A stretch of 64,000 nucleotides of DNA from Helicobacter_B zhangjianzhongii (GTDB lineage: Bacteria; Campylobacterota; Campylobacteria; Campylobacterales; Helicobacteraceae): assembly GCF_030249855.1 (NCBI RefSeq), contig NZ_JANURN010000008.1, positions 43,420 to 107,419 of the forward strand. Reading direction: 5' to 3'. A model generated the notes under the pieces. The model was not told the origin of the DNA. It saw only the letters and a program-made list of their open reading frames with translations, and searched no databases. A program made the translations under genes and the position numbers. Each line of letters starts with the position of its first letter. The first letter of the stretch is position 1. Below, in pieces: positions 32,381-41,348 of the stretch.

Positions 32381-34013
32381 TTAGCTTTTGTAGCGTGTCT
32401 TTGGTATTGCGTAGATAAGTGCTTGGGATAGGGAGCTTGGCTAGATTCTCGGTGCTAATGGTGCCATCGGCACTTGTCTTGTATAAGTGTGCTAGGGCTT
32501 GCTCGCCACTTTGCGAGAAAAGATAGCAGTATAAGCCTTGCGCGATTGCTTTGCTAGGGGCGCGAAGCACGATGATCCCGGCATTTACGACACTTGTGTG
32601 TGTGATGTCTCCTAGGATTGTGAGCTTTGGTGTGATACCGCGGAGTGAAAGCAAAATATCATAGGAGCGCACTTGGTATTTATGGATTTTACTTTTGTTG
32701 CCTAGCTGTTTTTTGGTTTGAAAGCTCTCTGTATAGCCACAGGGCGCAAAATCAGCTATCCCTATGTCAAAAAACTCGATTTCTTCATCTTTTTGTGTGC
32801 CATAGATTCTTTGTCCGCGAAAAATCTCTACCCCTAGTGTCTCAAGGCTCTGGGCGGTGGATTTGACCGGGGTGGCTTTGACTCTAGCGTGGCTGTCTTT
32901 GACATAGCTATGCGCACGCAGGTCTTGTGGATTTATGGAGGCAATGGGCGTTAGGCTTGAGTAGGGGCTTTTATCTTTGGTGCGATAGAGCTGCAAGATC
33001 TCTTGGGTGTTGATTAGGCGATTATACTTGCCATCTTTGGTGTAGAAATGCTCGCTACTTGCATCAATGTGTAGAATCTGCTTATTGCTACTAGAGATGA
33101 CAAGTAGGGAAAAATCATAGCTCTGGTGAGGGAAGATGTTTTTAGGCAGCTCGATGATGGCTTCTATCATTTCATCTTCACAGAGCTTGTCGCGCAGCCG
33201 CTTTTCTAAGGAGGATTTCATCAAGGTTTGATTGCGCACGATGAAGACACCCTTTTGCCCAAGATGTGCTAGAGAGTGGAGCAAAAACACTAGCTCGGGA
33301 TAGGTTTTGATAAGATTGCCAGCAGTGCTGAATCGCTCATCATCTTTGAGCAGCTCTGTGCCTAGGTGGGCGTTTAGCGGAGGGTTGCACAGGATTTTAT
33401 CAAACTTTTTATAGCCTGTCCCTTGCCTAAATATGGGACTTGCTAAAATATCATTGACATAGAGATTGCTAGAATCCAGCTTGCTAAGATTGGCAATAAG
33501 GCGTGCGATGAGAGAGAGCTTAGGGTCTAGCTCTTCGCCATAGAGGGTGATATGTGGTGCGATGTGAGAAAGACTCAAAAACACACTTCCCATACCATAG
33601 CAGGGATTATAGATACTCTCCCCTGCTTGAATGTCTAAAATCCCTACTAAAAGCTGATTGATTTCATAGGGTGTGGAGTAGAAGTAGAGTTTGTTGGTGG
33701 TTTTTTTCTGTGTGATGGTGTGGAGAAACTGCTCGATAATGCTGTGGGATATGGGGGTGCTAGCTAGGAGCTTTAAGATCTTGCGCGGGTTGATTTTGGG
33801 ATTTGGCTCTATAAATAACTCTGGCTCTATGATCTCGCGTAATTTTTGCAAAAGCATCGCGCTTGCTTTGGGCTTATCGAGTTTTAGGATTGTGGTGATG
33901 GATTCTGGGGTTTTGGACTGCAGGGTAAAAAGCTCCATCATCACCGCTATGGCATCAAGCATATCGATGTGATAGGGCTTAAGATACTCAAAACATTTGA
34001 GTAGATTCTGCAT
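32304..34013 (-). CDS. Type I-like N6-adenine DNA methylase with fused target-recognition region
   Basis: 569 residues. About 110-350 form a HsdM-type N6-adenine methyltransferase: SAM motif I is degenerate (YNPCYGMGSVFL, Asn in place of the usual Asp at 136), motif IV is NPPL at 210-213 and VFIVRNQTLMKSS follows. Residues about 400-560 resemble a single type I specificity (TRD) half: VEIFRGQRIYG, YDILLSLRG, VLRAPSKAIAQGLYCYLFS, LAKLPIPS. No HsdR or separate HsdS is near, so it would act alone. The target is unknown. Alternatively it has lost activity through the motif I change. Confidence 0.78.
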   Translation of the reverse strand: MQNLLKCFEYLKPYHIDMLDAIAVMMELFTLQSKTPESITTILKLDKPKASAMLLQKLREIIEPELFIEPNPKINPRKILKLLASTPISHSIIEQFLHTITQKKTTNKLYFYSTPYEINQLLVGILDIQAGESIYNPCYGMGSVFLSLSHIAPHITLYGEELDPKLSLIARLIANLSKLDSSNLYVNDILASPIFRQGTGYKKFDKILCNPPLNAHLGTELLKDDERFSTAGNLIKTYPELVFLLHSLAHLGQKGVFIVRNQTLMKSSLEKRLRDKLCEDEMIEAIIELPKNIFPHQSYDFSLLVISSSNKQILHIDASSEHFYTKDGKYNRLINTQEILQLYRTKDKSPYSSLTPIASINPQDLRAHSYVKDSHARVKATPVKSTAQSLETLGVEIFRGQRIYGTQKDEEIEFFDIGIADFAPCGYTESFQTKKQLGNKSKIHKYQVRSYDILLSLRGITPKLTILGDITHTSVVNAGIIVLRAPSKAIAQGLYCYLFSQSGEQALAHLYKTSADGTISTENLAKLPIPSTYLRNTKDTLQKLNALRDQLYATHAQIHAIKARPYAKS

Positions 34014-34083
34014 AGATTCTCCTAATGGCGATAGTGTGGCAAGAAATATGCTAGGAATTGTAATACAAAGACCATAAAAAGAC

Positions 34084-34089
34084 TATAAT
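34084..34089 (+). promoter_or_regulatory. Candidate -10 box of hisA
   Basis: Perfect TATAAT, 27 nt before the hisA ATG. Confidence 0.45.
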
Positions 34090-34115
34090 TTATCAAACAA
34101 TCCAAAAGGGGTGCT

Positions 34116-34844
34116 ATGCTAGAGATTTTTCCGGCAATTGATTTGCAAAATGGGCAGGCGGTGCGATTATACAAAGGCGATATGCAAAATGCCACGATTT
34201 ATGGCGATCCGTGTGCATTCGCGCGAGAGTTTGAGCAAGCAGGCGCAAAATGGATACATATAGTCGATCTTGACGGGGCATTAAGCGGTAAGAGTGAGAA
34301 TCTAGCTGCCATAGAATCTATCCGCAAAAGCACGCAGCTACGAATCCAGCTAGGCGGTGGGATACGCGATGAGGAGAGCATTAAACGCTATCTTGATTTA
34401 GGGATTGATCGCGTGATATTGGGGTCTTTGGCTGCGCATTCCCCAGAGCTTGCTCGATCGCTTGCGGAGCGATACCCCATAGCGGTGGGGATTGATGCAC
34501 GAGAAGGCAAAGTCGCTACTAATGGCTGGGTAGAATCCAGCAGTGTGGATGCGCTAGATTTGGCTAGATTCTATGCCGGAAGCAAGGTGCAAACACTCAT
34601 TTGCACGGATATTGGGCGAGATGGTGCGCTAAGTGGGGTAAATGTGGGCTTTAGCGTGGCTATGGGGCAAGCAAGTGGGCTACCTATCATCGCAAGTGGT
34701 GGGCTTAAAGATGCGCAGGATATCGCGCAGTTAGCACGGGCGTTTAGGGAGCATAGTGTGCAAGGCGGAGTGATTATCGGCAAGGCATTGTATGAGAAAA
34801 AAATCGATTTGCAAGAAGCTTTTGTCCAGACACAAATAAAATGA
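34116..34844 (+). CDS. hisA: ProFAR isomerase (phosphoribosylformimino-AICAR-P isomerase)
   Basis: Opens the ribose ring of ProFAR in histidine synthesis. The 242-residue barrel has both phosphate-binding halves: FPAIDLQNGQAVRLYKGD (catalytic Asp), IVDLDGALSG, IQLGGGIRDEESI, VILGSLA and, in the second half, CTDIGRDGALSGVN (catalytic Asp), IASGGLKDAQDI and VIIGKALYE. HisF is distinguished by a different N-terminus. The ATG at 34116 has AAAGGGG upstream. No other his gene is in the window. Confidence 0.96.
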   Translation: MLEIFPAIDLQNGQAVRLYKGDMQNATIYGDPCAFAREFEQAGAKWIHIVDLDGALSGKSENLAAIESIRKSTQLRIQLGGGIRDEESIKRYLDLGIDRVILGSLAAHSPELARSLAERYPIAVGIDAREGKVATNGWVESSSVDALDLARFYAGSKVQTLICTDIGRDGALSGVNVGFSVAMGQASGLPIIASGGLKDAQDIAQLARAFREHSVQGGVIIGKALYEKKIDLQEAFVQTQIK

Positions 34845-34965
34845 AGTAAATTTTATAGTTTTATGCTATGATTCCAAATTATTACTAGCCAATCAATTAT
34901 CACTATGGTGTCTTTGTAAAGCTCGTGTTTGCAGAGATTCTAGATGATCTATAAGGAGTTGTGCT

Positions 34966-35340
34966 TTGAAGTTGTTAGTTGTAGATGATAGTTCGACTAT
35001 GCGCAGAATCATTAAAAATACCTTGCAGCGATTGGGGTATGAGGATATTTTAGAAGCTGAACACGGCGTAGAAGCGTGGGATATTATGGATACCAAAGAA
35101 GGTATAGGCGTGCTGATCACGGATTGGAATATGCCTGAGATGAATGGGCTTGATTTGGTGAAAAAGGTGCGCGCTGATGATCGATATAAAGAAATCCCTA
35201 TTATTATGGTTACAACTGAGGGCGGTAAGGCGGAAGTCATCACGGCATTAAAGGCTGGGGTAAATAACTATATCGTTAAGCCATTTACACCACAGGTTTT
35301 GAAAGAAAAGCTTGAAGTTGTGCTTGGGGTGAATGACTAG
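34966..35340 (+). CDS. cheY: Chemotaxis response regulator CheY
   Basis: A single receiver domain that is phosphorylated by CheA and binds the flagellar switch. The 124 residues have the acidic pocket VVDDSSTM, the phosphorylated Asp in ITDWNMPEMNG, Thr in MVTTEGG and Lys in VKPF. The start codon is TTG at 34966, supported by AAGGAG with 7-nt spacing; no ATG is available. The order cheY-prmA-ftsH matches H. pylori HP1067-HP1069. It would serve the chemoreceptors at 6.3 and 49.7 kb. Confidence 0.96.
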   Translation: MKLLVVDDSSTMRRIIKNTLQRLGYEDILEAEHGVEAWDIMDTKEGIGVLITDWNMPEMNGLDLVKKVRADDRYKEIPIIMVTTEGGKAEVITALKAGVNNYIVKPFTPQVLKEKLEVVLGVND

Positions 35341-35381
35341 CCCTAGCGCACTAGAATCTTAGATTTACATCTATTTGGACA

Positions 35382-36497
35382 ATGTCTTCTCACTCTCCCA
35401 ATTCAAATCTCTCCCAAACCTACACAGAAATACTATGTATTCCTACAGATTGTTATGAAGTGTTTGTGGATTTTATTATACAAATCACCGGTTTAGCGAT
35501 CGAAGAGGTCGCCACAAGCACATTGTCTAATGCTGCGCTAGATGAGCAGCTGCAATTTGTCAATGTCTCTAGCGATAGGGCAAATATCACAAGTGTGGTA
35601 AGGGATTTTGCCACTCAAGCGTGTATTATCCGCTATGATCCTAGCGCGACATTGTTGTGTGAATATGTGGGGGTAGATAATGCAGATATGCAGATAGATA
35701 GTGCTTATGGCAACGGAGTGGATTCTAGCCCCATTAGCGATATGACCCTTTTGCAAGCATTAAAGTCTTTTGCTTCTGTGCTATCAAAGCGTCTTGGGCG
35801 TGAAGTGGGCTTTGCTTATACGCTATCCCATAAACACAATCAAGATTGGATCGCACTCTATCAATCTGGCGTTATGCCCTTAGAGTGTGGCAAATACTAT
35901 ATCCACCCATCGTGGCACGCCCCAAAAAATGATAAGCAAAATATCATCATTGATCCAGCCCTAGCCTTCGGCTCTGGACATCACGCAAGCACTTTTATGT
36001 GTATATCGCTGCTCTCTGTTATGGATTTGCGCGGGAAACACTGCCTAGATGTAGGCTGTGGGAGTGGGATTTTGGGCATTATTATGGCAAAGCAAGGTGG
36101 GATTGTATCGGCGTGTGATGTGGATATGCTAGCTGTGGAGGAGACGGGTAAAAATTTTGCGCAAAATGGTGTTGCCCCTCGTGCTATTTGGCTAGGCTCT
36201 TTAGCCAATAGCCTAGAATCCACAGAATCAAACACAGATTCTAGCTCTTATAATGCGCGAGCTGAGTCGCTGCAAGAGAGTGGCTATGATGTGATTTGTG
36301 CTAATATCGTGGCTGATGTGCTTGCGTGTATGCATAGGGATTTTATCAAAGCACTAAAGCCTAGTGGCGTGCTGATACTCTCTGGGATTCTTGCAGAAAA
36401 ATGCGAGTGGATTCTAGATATATTTAGCGATATGCAGCTTTTGCAAAAAGAGCAAAAAGATGAGTGGGTGAGCTTGAAGTTAGCGCGGGTAACATAA
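35382..36497 (+). CDS. prmA: Ribosomal protein L11 methyltransferase
   Basis: Methylates ribosomal protein L11 using SAM. The C-terminal domain has SGHHAST, the SAM motif I CLDVGCGSGILGI, the Asp of SACDVDMLAVE and ICANIVADVL (NIVADVL being the family's catalytic block). At 371 residues it is longer than most PrmA proteins. Part of the excess is a Ser/Asn-rich insert (about 275-300) encoded by GTGGATTCTAG (36213-36223) and related GATTCTAG copies, placed on a surface loop between strands. It lies between cheY and ftsH as in H. pylori. Confidence 0.93.
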   Translation: MSSHSPNSNLSQTYTEILCIPTDCYEVFVDFIIQITGLAIEEVATSTLSNAALDEQLQFVNVSSDRANITSVVRDFATQACIIRYDPSATLLCEYVGVDNADMQIDSAYGNGVDSSPISDMTLLQALKSFASVLSKRLGREVGFAYTLSHKHNQDWIALYQSGVMPLECGKYYIHPSWHAPKNDKQNIIIDPALAFGSGHHASTFMCISLLSVMDLRGKHCLDVGCGSGILGIIMAKQGGIVSACDVDMLAVEETGKNFAQNGVAPRAIWLGSLANSLESTESNTDSSSYNARAESLQESGYDVICANIVADVLACMHRDFIKALKPSGVLILSGILAEKCEWILDIFSDMQLLQKEQKDEWVSLKLARVT

Positions 36498-36515
36498 ACA
36501 TTACACAAAATATAT

Positions 36516-36521
36516 TATAAT
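36516..36521 (+). promoter_or_regulatory. Candidate -10 box of ftsH
   Basis: Perfect TATAAT, 34 nt before the ftsH ATG. Confidence 0.45.
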
Positions 36522-36555
36522 GCACGATTTATCAAGCTAATGCAAAGAGGAAATA

Positions 36556-38463
36556 ATGACAAACGAGAATCCAAACAACGATAAAAAGCCACCAATGAAG
36601 CAAAATCCTATTTTGCTCTTTGTTGTCTTTGCGATTGTGGCAATGCTTGTTGTGAAATTTACAAGTGCAGATTCTGGCTTGGGTGGATTTGGGGCAAGTA
36701 GTAGTAGAAATATCGAGTATTACGAGCTTAAGCAGCTTATCGCAACCAAGCAAGTGCAAAATGTCAGTATCGGACAGAGTATCATCAAGGCAAGTGGGAT
36801 TGATGCGAGTGGGGCGAAAGTCGTGTATGTCGCGCGCAAAGTCGCTGATCCATCGCTTGTGCCGCTATTGGAAGAACATAAGATTAACTATGGTGGCTTT
36901 AGTGAGTCGAATTTCTTCACAGAGACGCTTGGCTGGCTGCTGCCTATTTTTGTGTTTTTGGGCTTGTGGATGTTTTTGGCAAGTAGGATGCAAAAGAGTA
37001 TGGGTGGAGGGATCTTTGGTATGGGCAGTAGCAAAAAGCTTGTCAATGCCGAAAAGCCCAAGGTCAAGTTTGATGATATGGCAGGCAATGAAGAGGCAAA
37101 AGAAGAGGTTGTAGAGATTGTAGATTTTCTCAAATACCCTGACCGCTATGCGGCTGTGGGGGCGAAAATCCCCAAAGGTGTGCTGCTTGTAGGACCTCCG
37201 GGCACGGGGAAAACTCTCCTTGCTAAAGCTGTGGCAGGGGAGGCAAATGTGCCGTTTTTCTCAATGAGTGGGAGTAGTTTTATTGAAATGTTTGTGGGGC
37301 TTGGGGCAAGTCGTGTGCGCGATTTGTTTGAAATGGCAAAGAAAGAAGCTCCTAGCATTATCTTTATCGATGAGATTGATGCCATAGGCAAATCCCGCGC
37401 TGCTGGGGGAATGATCAGCGGCAACGATGAAAGAGAGCAGACGCTTAACCAGCTTTTGGCAGAAATGGATGGCTTTGGTAGCGAAAATGCTCCTGTGATC
37501 GTGCTAGCAGCGACCAACCGCCCTGAAGTGCTTGACCCTGCTCTTTTGCGTCCGGGGCGATTTGATCGGCAGGTGCTTGTAGATAAGCCGGATTTCAATG
37601 GGCGCGTGCAGATTCTTAAAGTGCATATTAAATCTGTCAAGCTTGCACGCGATGTGGATTTAGAGGAGATTGCCAAGCTCACAGCTGGACTAGCAGGGGC
37701 AGATCTAGCAAATATCATCAACGAAGCTGCCTTGCTTGCAGGGCGCAATAATCAAAAGCAAGTCTCCCAAGCAAATCTTAAAGAAGCAGTTGAGCGAGGG
37801 ATCGCTGGGCTAGAGAAAAAATCGCGCAGAATCTCCCCCAAGGAGAAAAAGATTGTCGCCTACCACGAGAGCGGACACGCGCTAGTAGCGGAGATGACAA
37901 AAGGTGCTTCCAAAGTCAATAAAGTCTCTATAATCCCACGCGGTATGGCAGCTCTTGGCTATACGCTCAATACCCCAGAGGAAAATAAATACCTTATGCA
38001 AAAGCACGAATTACTTGCAGAAGTTGATGTCTTGCTTGGAGGTAGGGCGGCTGAAGATGTGTTTTTAGGCGAGATTTCTACCGGGGCTAGCAACGATCTA
38101 GAACGCGCTACTGATATATTAAAAGCGATGATTAGCTACTATGGAATGACAGATGAAAATGGACTTATGGTGCTAGAGAAGCAGCGCAACGCGTTTTTAG
38201 GCGGGGGTATAGGTAATGCTAGAGAATTTAGCGAGAAGACAGCTGAATATGTCGATAGCTTTGTGCGCAGAACACTTGATGAGCGGTTTAAAGCTGTAAA
38301 GCAGCTTTTGCAAGACTACAATGGTGCGATAGAATCTATGGTCAAAGAGCTTTTTGACAAAGAAGTCATAGATGGTGAGAAAGTGCGCGAGATCATTGAG
38401 ATATATGAGCAAGAAAACAATATGCCATCACGCATCATCAAGGAGCAAGAAGAGGAGGCATAG
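36556..38463 (+). CDS. ftsH: ATP-dependent zinc metalloprotease FtsH
   Basis: A membrane-anchored AAA+ protease for quality control of membrane and cytosolic proteins. The 635 residues have a first membrane helix (about 15-35), a short periplasmic domain, a second helix (about 118-138) and the AAA module: Walker A GPPGTGKT, Walker B IIFIDEIDAIG and the second region of homology ATNRPEVLDPALLRPGRFDR. The zinc protease motif is HESGH, with the later Asp in TGASNDLERAT. RBS AGAGG precedes the ATG. The phosphatidylserine decarboxylase-like gene begins directly after its stop, suggesting an operon. Confidence 0.98.
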   Translation: MTNENPNNDKKPPMKQNPILLFVVFAIVAMLVVKFTSADSGLGGFGASSSRNIEYYELKQLIATKQVQNVSIGQSIIKASGIDASGAKVVYVARKVADPSLVPLLEEHKINYGGFSESNFFTETLGWLLPIFVFLGLWMFLASRMQKSMGGGIFGMGSSKKLVNAEKPKVKFDDMAGNEEAKEEVVEIVDFLKYPDRYAAVGAKIPKGVLLVGPPGTGKTLLAKAVAGEANVPFFSMSGSSFIEMFVGLGASRVRDLFEMAKKEAPSIIFIDEIDAIGKSRAAGGMISGNDEREQTLNQLLAEMDGFGSENAPVIVLAATNRPEVLDPALLRPGRFDRQVLVDKPDFNGRVQILKVHIKSVKLARDVDLEEIAKLTAGLAGADLANIINEAALLAGRNNQKQVSQANLKEAVERGIAGLEKKSRRISPKEKKIVAYHESGHALVAEMTKGASKVNKVSIIPRGMAALGYTLNTPEENKYLMQKHELLAEVDVLLGGRAAEDVFLGEISTGASNDLERATDILKAMISYYGMTDENGLMVLEKQRNAFLGGGIGNAREFSEKTAEYVDSFVRRTLDERFKAVKQLLQDYNGAIESMVKELFDKEVIDGEKVREIIEIYEQENNMPSRIIKEQEEEA

Positions 38464-39066
38464 ATGAGTGGTATCCAAATCATTACAAGAGAGTCGTTTT
38501 TTGGTATTGTGTGGTTTGTTTTGTGGATTGTGTTTTGCCAGATTGTGGATTTTTCTTTAGGGATTTTACTTGGTGTGGTGCTACTGCTTGCTTGGTTATG
38601 GGCATTTAGAAATCCAGAGCGCACCTCCCTTGATAGAGGTGATGATATAGTGCTAGCACCCATTGATGGGACAATCAGTAATATCGAGCAGTGTGAAGAT
38701 GCTGTGCGCCTTAGCATTGATGTATCGTTTTTTGATGTGGGACTTGTGCGCTCCCCCCAAGAAGCCCAGAGTATTACATTGCAGAAGAGATCGGGGCTTG
38801 TGGCGTATTTTTCTCCGTTGCACAAAGAGCTTAATGAAGCAATGCACGCAAACATTCAGGGCAAAATGTCTTGCAAAATTTCTCTCTATCCCAAAGTATT
38901 TAAAAATACAAGATTCTACGCGCCAATAGCCTATCGCTTAGGCGAGAGAATGGGCTTTATGAAGCTTGGCACACTTGTCTTAGAGCTGCCAAAATCTGTG
39001 GAGATACGCGCGCATATTGGCGATAAGTTAAGGGGCGGTGTCAATGTGCTAGGATATATGAAATGA
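38464..39066 (+). CDS. Phosphatidylserine decarboxylase-like protein with LGT in place of LGS
   Basis: A 200-residue protein resembling the short (archaeal-type) Psd family. It has two N-terminal membrane segments (about 12-50), then APIDGTISNIE, VSFFDVGLVRSP, and the C-terminal block GFMKLGTLVLELP followed by GDKLRGGVNVLGYM. In active Psd the Ser of the final LGS/GS motif self-cleaves to form the pyruvoyl cofactor; here the position is Thr, so normal maturation is doubtful. It lies between ftsH and pssA exactly like H. pylori HP1070, and its stop overlaps the pssA ATG. Confidence 0.75.
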   Translation: MSGIQIITRESFFGIVWFVLWIVFCQIVDFSLGILLGVVLLLAWLWAFRNPERTSLDRGDDIVLAPIDGTISNIEQCEDAVRLSIDVSFFDVGLVRSPQEAQSITLQKRSGLVAYFSPLHKELNEAMHANIQGKMSCKISLYPKVFKNTRFYAPIAYRLGERMGFMKLGTLVLELPKSVEIRAHIGDKLRGGVNVLGYMK

Positions 39067-39800
39067 ATATCAATCCTTTGTATGCTTTGCCTAATTTTTT
39101 TACCGCGGGGAGCATATTTTTTGGCATTGTGAGTATTATGCTTGCATCAAACTCGCTGTTTGAGCAAGCAGCGTGGCTGATCGTAGCGTCTATGATTTTT
39201 GATGGGCTTGATGGACGCGTAGCACGGCTTACAAATACCCAGAGTAAATTTGGCGTGGAGTTTGACTCTTTGGCAGATATTGTGGCATTTGGCGTAGCCC
39301 CTGCTATGCTTGTGTATTATTATCTCCCTACAACAGGGGCAAACTACGGGCTTGAAGGGATTTATGGTTTGTATCGTGTCTTTGTCTGTGCGCTGTTTGT
39401 GATATTTGGTGCGATTCGACTTGCTAGGTTTAATATCACCACCTCAAATACCGAGCCAAATACCTTTATCGGCTTGCCTATCCCATCGGCAGCGGTGATC
39501 GTGGTGCTGTGGATTCTAGTAGATCTGCGCTACAATCTTCTCGCGCCTCATTATGGCTATGTGCTGCTTGTCATTGCTTTTGTGGTTAGTATCCTTATGG
39601 TGAGCAATATCCGCTATCCAAGTTTTAAGAAAATTACTTGGAATCTAAAAGTATTTGTCATAATGCTCATAGCCATCGCGGCGATTATTAGCTCTAAATT
39701 CTATGTGGAAGTGCTATGTGCGCTTATGAGTGCGTATGTGCTGTATGGGATTATTCGGTGGTGTTTTTTGCTTGGCAAAATGATGATAAAGCGAGTGTAG
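39063..39800 (+). CDS. pssA: CDP-diacylglycerol--serine O-phosphatidyltransferase
   Basis: Makes phosphatidylserine from CDP-diacylglycerol and serine in the inner membrane. The 245-residue CDP-alcohol phosphotransferase has the catalytic motif DGLDGRVARLTNTQSKFGVE followed by FDSLADIVAFGVAP, which is D-G-x2-D-G-x2-A-R-x8-G-x3-D-x3-D. About eight membrane helices follow. It overlaps the psd-like gene by 4 nt (ATGA), implying translational coupling. Confidence 0.96.
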   Translation: MNINPLYALPNFFTAGSIFFGIVSIMLASNSLFEQAAWLIVASMIFDGLDGRVARLTNTQSKFGVEFDSLADIVAFGVAPAMLVYYYLPTTGANYGLEGIYGLYRVFVCALFVIFGAIRLARFNITTSNTEPNTFIGLPIPSAAVIVVLWILVDLRYNLLAPHYGYVLLVIAFVVSILMVSNIRYPSFKKITWNLKVFVIMLIAIAAIISSKFYVEVLCALMSAYVLYGIIRWCFLLGKMMIKRV

Positions 39801-39818
39801 ATCGCGGTATAAGGATAA

Positions 39819-41348
39819 ATGATGCTAGATGACATTGTGATTTTTGATACGACATTGCGAGATGGTGAGCAAAGCCCCGGGGCTTCTATGAATATAGAGG
39901 AAAAAATCAAAATCGCCTTGCAGCTTGAAAAGCTTGGAGTTGATGTGATTGAAGCAGGGTTTGCGGCTTCTAGCAAAGGGGATTTTGAAGCTATCTCTAG
40001 GATCGCTGAAGTGCTGGAACGCACGAAGATCTGCTCCCTAGCGCGTGCTATCCCTAGCGATATTGAGCAAGCAGCAAAAGCTACGCAAAAAGCAAAGCAC
40101 CGTAGAATCCATACCTTTATCGCTACAAGCCCTATCCATATGCAATATAAGCTCAAGCTCTCTCCTAGTCAGGTGATACAAAAGGCGGTTGAAGCCGTGC
40201 GATATGCTAAGAGTTTGTGCGATGATGTGGAGTTTAGCTGTGAAGATGCTTTGCGCAGTGATATGGGGTTTTTGCGCGAGATTATCCCAGCTGTGATTGA
40301 AGCAGGTGCTAGCACGATCAATCTCCCTGATACCGTGGGGTATCGCTTGCCTGCAGAAATTGGGGCATTTATCACTGAAGTGCATAGCTTTGTGCAAGAT
40401 TCCGCGCTGCTTTCTATGCATTGCCATAATGATTTAGGACTAGCGGTGGCAAATTCTATCGCTGCTATTAACGCTGGTGTTAGGCAAGTAGAATGCACGA
40501 TAAATGGGCTTGGCGAGCGCGCGGGCAATACGGCATTAGAAGAGCTTGTGATGATTATCAAAACACGCAAGGAGCTTTTTAGCGTTGATACACATATCAA
40601 TACAAAAGAGATTTACCCCACAAGCAAGCTTGTCGCTGATATTACAGGGATCTGTCCCCAGCCCAATAAAGCAATCGTGGGCAAAAATGCCTTTGCCCAC
40701 GAGAGTGGCATACACCAAGATGGTGTGCTAAAGCACAGAGAGACCTATGAGATCATATCCCCAAGCGATATAGGTATGCCAGAATCCACAAATCTCGTGC
40801 TAGGCAAGCATTCTGGGCGCGCTGCCTTTAAAGATAAAATCGCAAGTCTTGGCTTTAGTCTTAGTGATGATGAGCTGCAAGCAGCGTTTGTGCGTTTTAA
40901 GCATTTATGCGATAGTAAAAAGGAAGTATTTGATGATGATATTCGCGCGATTATCGGTGAGGAGACCACACATATCCCACAGATTTTCACACTCTCTTTG
41001 GTGCAAGTAAGTGTCTGCTCTAATGCCAAATATTGCGCGGCGGTGAGTATTATCCGTGATGGGATAGAGCTAAGTGATTCTGCGCTTGGCAATGGCGCGG
41101 TGGATTGTGTGCTAAAGAGTATTGATAGGGTTAGCGGGATCGCAGGCACGCTAAAAGACTATAAAGTCGAGTCTGTTACAAGTGGCAAAGATGCGCTGGC
41201 AAAGGTGGTTGTCAAAGCAGAGTTTCCATCTGCGCATAGGGCAGTCATTGGACACGGCATTGATGTAGATACAATGAGTGCTACGGCAAAGGCGTATATC
41301 TCTGCACTCAATAGTTATCTATCAATGCGCGATTTGATGAATGGCTAG
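39819..41348 (+). CDS. leuA: 2-isopropylmalate synthase
   Basis: Condenses acetyl-CoA with 2-oxoisovalerate in the first step of leucine synthesis. The 509 residues show the catalytic barrel (FDTTLRDGEQSPGASM, HCHNDLGLAVANS, CTINGLGERAGNTALEE), the linker motif GIHQDGVLK and the C-terminal allosteric domain for leucine feedback (residues about 390-509). AAGGA precedes two adjacent ATGs, so the start could be 39819 or 39822. Its end overlaps the convergent outer membrane protein gene by 4 nt. Confidence 0.95.
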   Translation: MMLDDIVIFDTTLRDGEQSPGASMNIEEKIKIALQLEKLGVDVIEAGFAASSKGDFEAISRIAEVLERTKICSLARAIPSDIEQAAKATQKAKHRRIHTFIATSPIHMQYKLKLSPSQVIQKAVEAVRYAKSLCDDVEFSCEDALRSDMGFLREIIPAVIEAGASTINLPDTVGYRLPAEIGAFITEVHSFVQDSALLSMHCHNDLGLAVANSIAAINAGVRQVECTINGLGERAGNTALEELVMIIKTRKELFSVDTHINTKEIYPTSKLVADITGICPQPNKAIVGKNAFAHESGIHQDGVLKHRETYEIISPSDIGMPESTNLVLGKHSGRAAFKDKIASLGFSLSDDELQAAFVRFKHLCDSKKEVFDDDIRAIIGEETTHIPQIFTLSLVQVSVCSNAKYCAAVSIIRDGIELSDSALGNGAVDCVLKSIDRVSGIAGTLKDYKVESVTSGKDALAKVVVKAEFPSAHRAVIGHGIDVDTMSATAKAYISALNSYLSMRDLMNG

